35,535 nucleotides of DNA, from positions 1 to 35,535 of the forward strand of contig CALXND010000010.1 of NCBI GenBank assembly GCA_944389655.1, written 5' to 3'. The position numbers were made by a program, and so were the translations under genes. This stretch comes from an uncultured Clostridia bacterium. GTDB taxonomy: Bacteria; Bacillota; Clostridia; TANB77; CAG-508. This document shows, piece by piece, positions 35,404 to 35,535 of the stretch (positions within the stretch are counted from its first letter, which is position 1; every line of letters starts with the position of its first letter). A model generated the notes under the pieces. That model saw nothing but the letters and a program-made list of their open reading frames with translations, searched no databases and was not told the origin of the DNA.

Positions 35404-35427
35404 TAGATTTTAATTAATATATTTTTA

Positions 35428-35457
35428 AGGTAAGCAATTTAATTGTTTACCTAATTT
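35428..35457 (+). terminator. Terminator of the DUF4190 gene
   Basis: Stem AGGTAAGCAA / TTGTTTACCT (one wobble, loop 5) followed by AATTTT, 24 nt after the stop. Confidence 0.65.
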
Positions 35458-35458
35458 T

Positions 35459-35535
35459 GGCTCAATGTCAATAGTTGGGGTAGAATACCTGAAAAGTATT
35501 TCTATCTCAGCTTTTTTTATGGGTCAAAAATTCCA
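35459..35535. other. Right-edge sequence, possible insertion-sequence end
   Basis: Starts GGCTCAATGTCAATAGTTGG and contains a TATCTCAGCTTTTTTTA stretch. It lacks the AT-only character of other spacers. GGCTC-type starts occur at the ends of some insertion sequences, for instance ISL3-like ones, but the window ends before any transposase or second end could be seen. It could equally be an ordinary hairpin terminator. Confidence 0.2.

Overview
The window comes from an AT-rich, low-GC Firmicute, most likely an uncultured spore-forming Clostridia. Supporting signs are strong AGGAGG ribosome binding sites, frequent TTG starts (ftsH, the penicillin-binding protein, holB), sigma-A promoters with TTGAAA/TATAAT-like boxes and 17-bp spacers, and a gene set that includes smc, ftsH, tilS, minD/minE, rodA, ricT (PSP1), a GerS-like lipoprotein and a PASTA-containing class B PBP. 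The organism assignment is inferred from gene content only.

Layout. (1) 1-3480: a surface module on the minus strand, a sortase followed by a probable sortase substrate. The substrate is an SGNH/sialate-esterase-like protein with YDG/Ig-like repeats, an acidic 12-residue repeat and an IPQTG anchor, and it is interrupted by one in-frame TAA. (2) 3600-10470: housekeeping genes rsmA, a class B PBP with two PASTA domains, ftsH and tilS. (3) 10484-15655: a decayed type 1 BREX phage-defence operon (brxA frameshifted, brxB intact, brxC cut to its N-terminus, pglX cut to its C-terminus, pglZ intact, no brxL), lying between tilS and smc. (4) 15800-21370: smc, a small XRE regulator and an amidohydrolase (MtaD-like). 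(5) 21380-24490: two tandem pilin-like secreted proteins sharing a 545-bp near-identical core, then a long divergent spacer. (6) 24491-26640: a stand-alone HD-GYP protein, a GC-rich perfect hairpin, an orphan MazF-type toxin and a GerS-like lipoprotein. (7) 26760-28365: dusB flanked by two copies of a roughly 250-260 nt rod-like hairpin element. (8) 28382-31880: rodA-minE-minD (cell shape and division-site selection) and a LamG pilin-like protein. (9) 31995-35403, plus strand: signal peptidase I, holB (frameshifted), ricT, a 2[4Fe-4S] ferredoxin and a DUF4190 membrane protein.

The most unusual feature is the pair of long-hairpin elements around dusB. Their helices have unrelated sequences, yet each is almost perfectly base-paired (25-bp inner helix in both, 28-29-bp outer helix). 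The internal loops and the terminal core are nearly identical in sequence. This is the covariation pattern of a conserved structured RNA, or of a DNA element acting as a folded strand. I do not recognise it as a known family.

Several genes are broken in this assembly (esterase in-frame stop, brxA homopolymer indel, brxC/pglX deletion, holB single-base shift). holB is normally essential, so at least that lesion may be an assembly error. The brxC/pglX deletion cannot be explained that way as easily.
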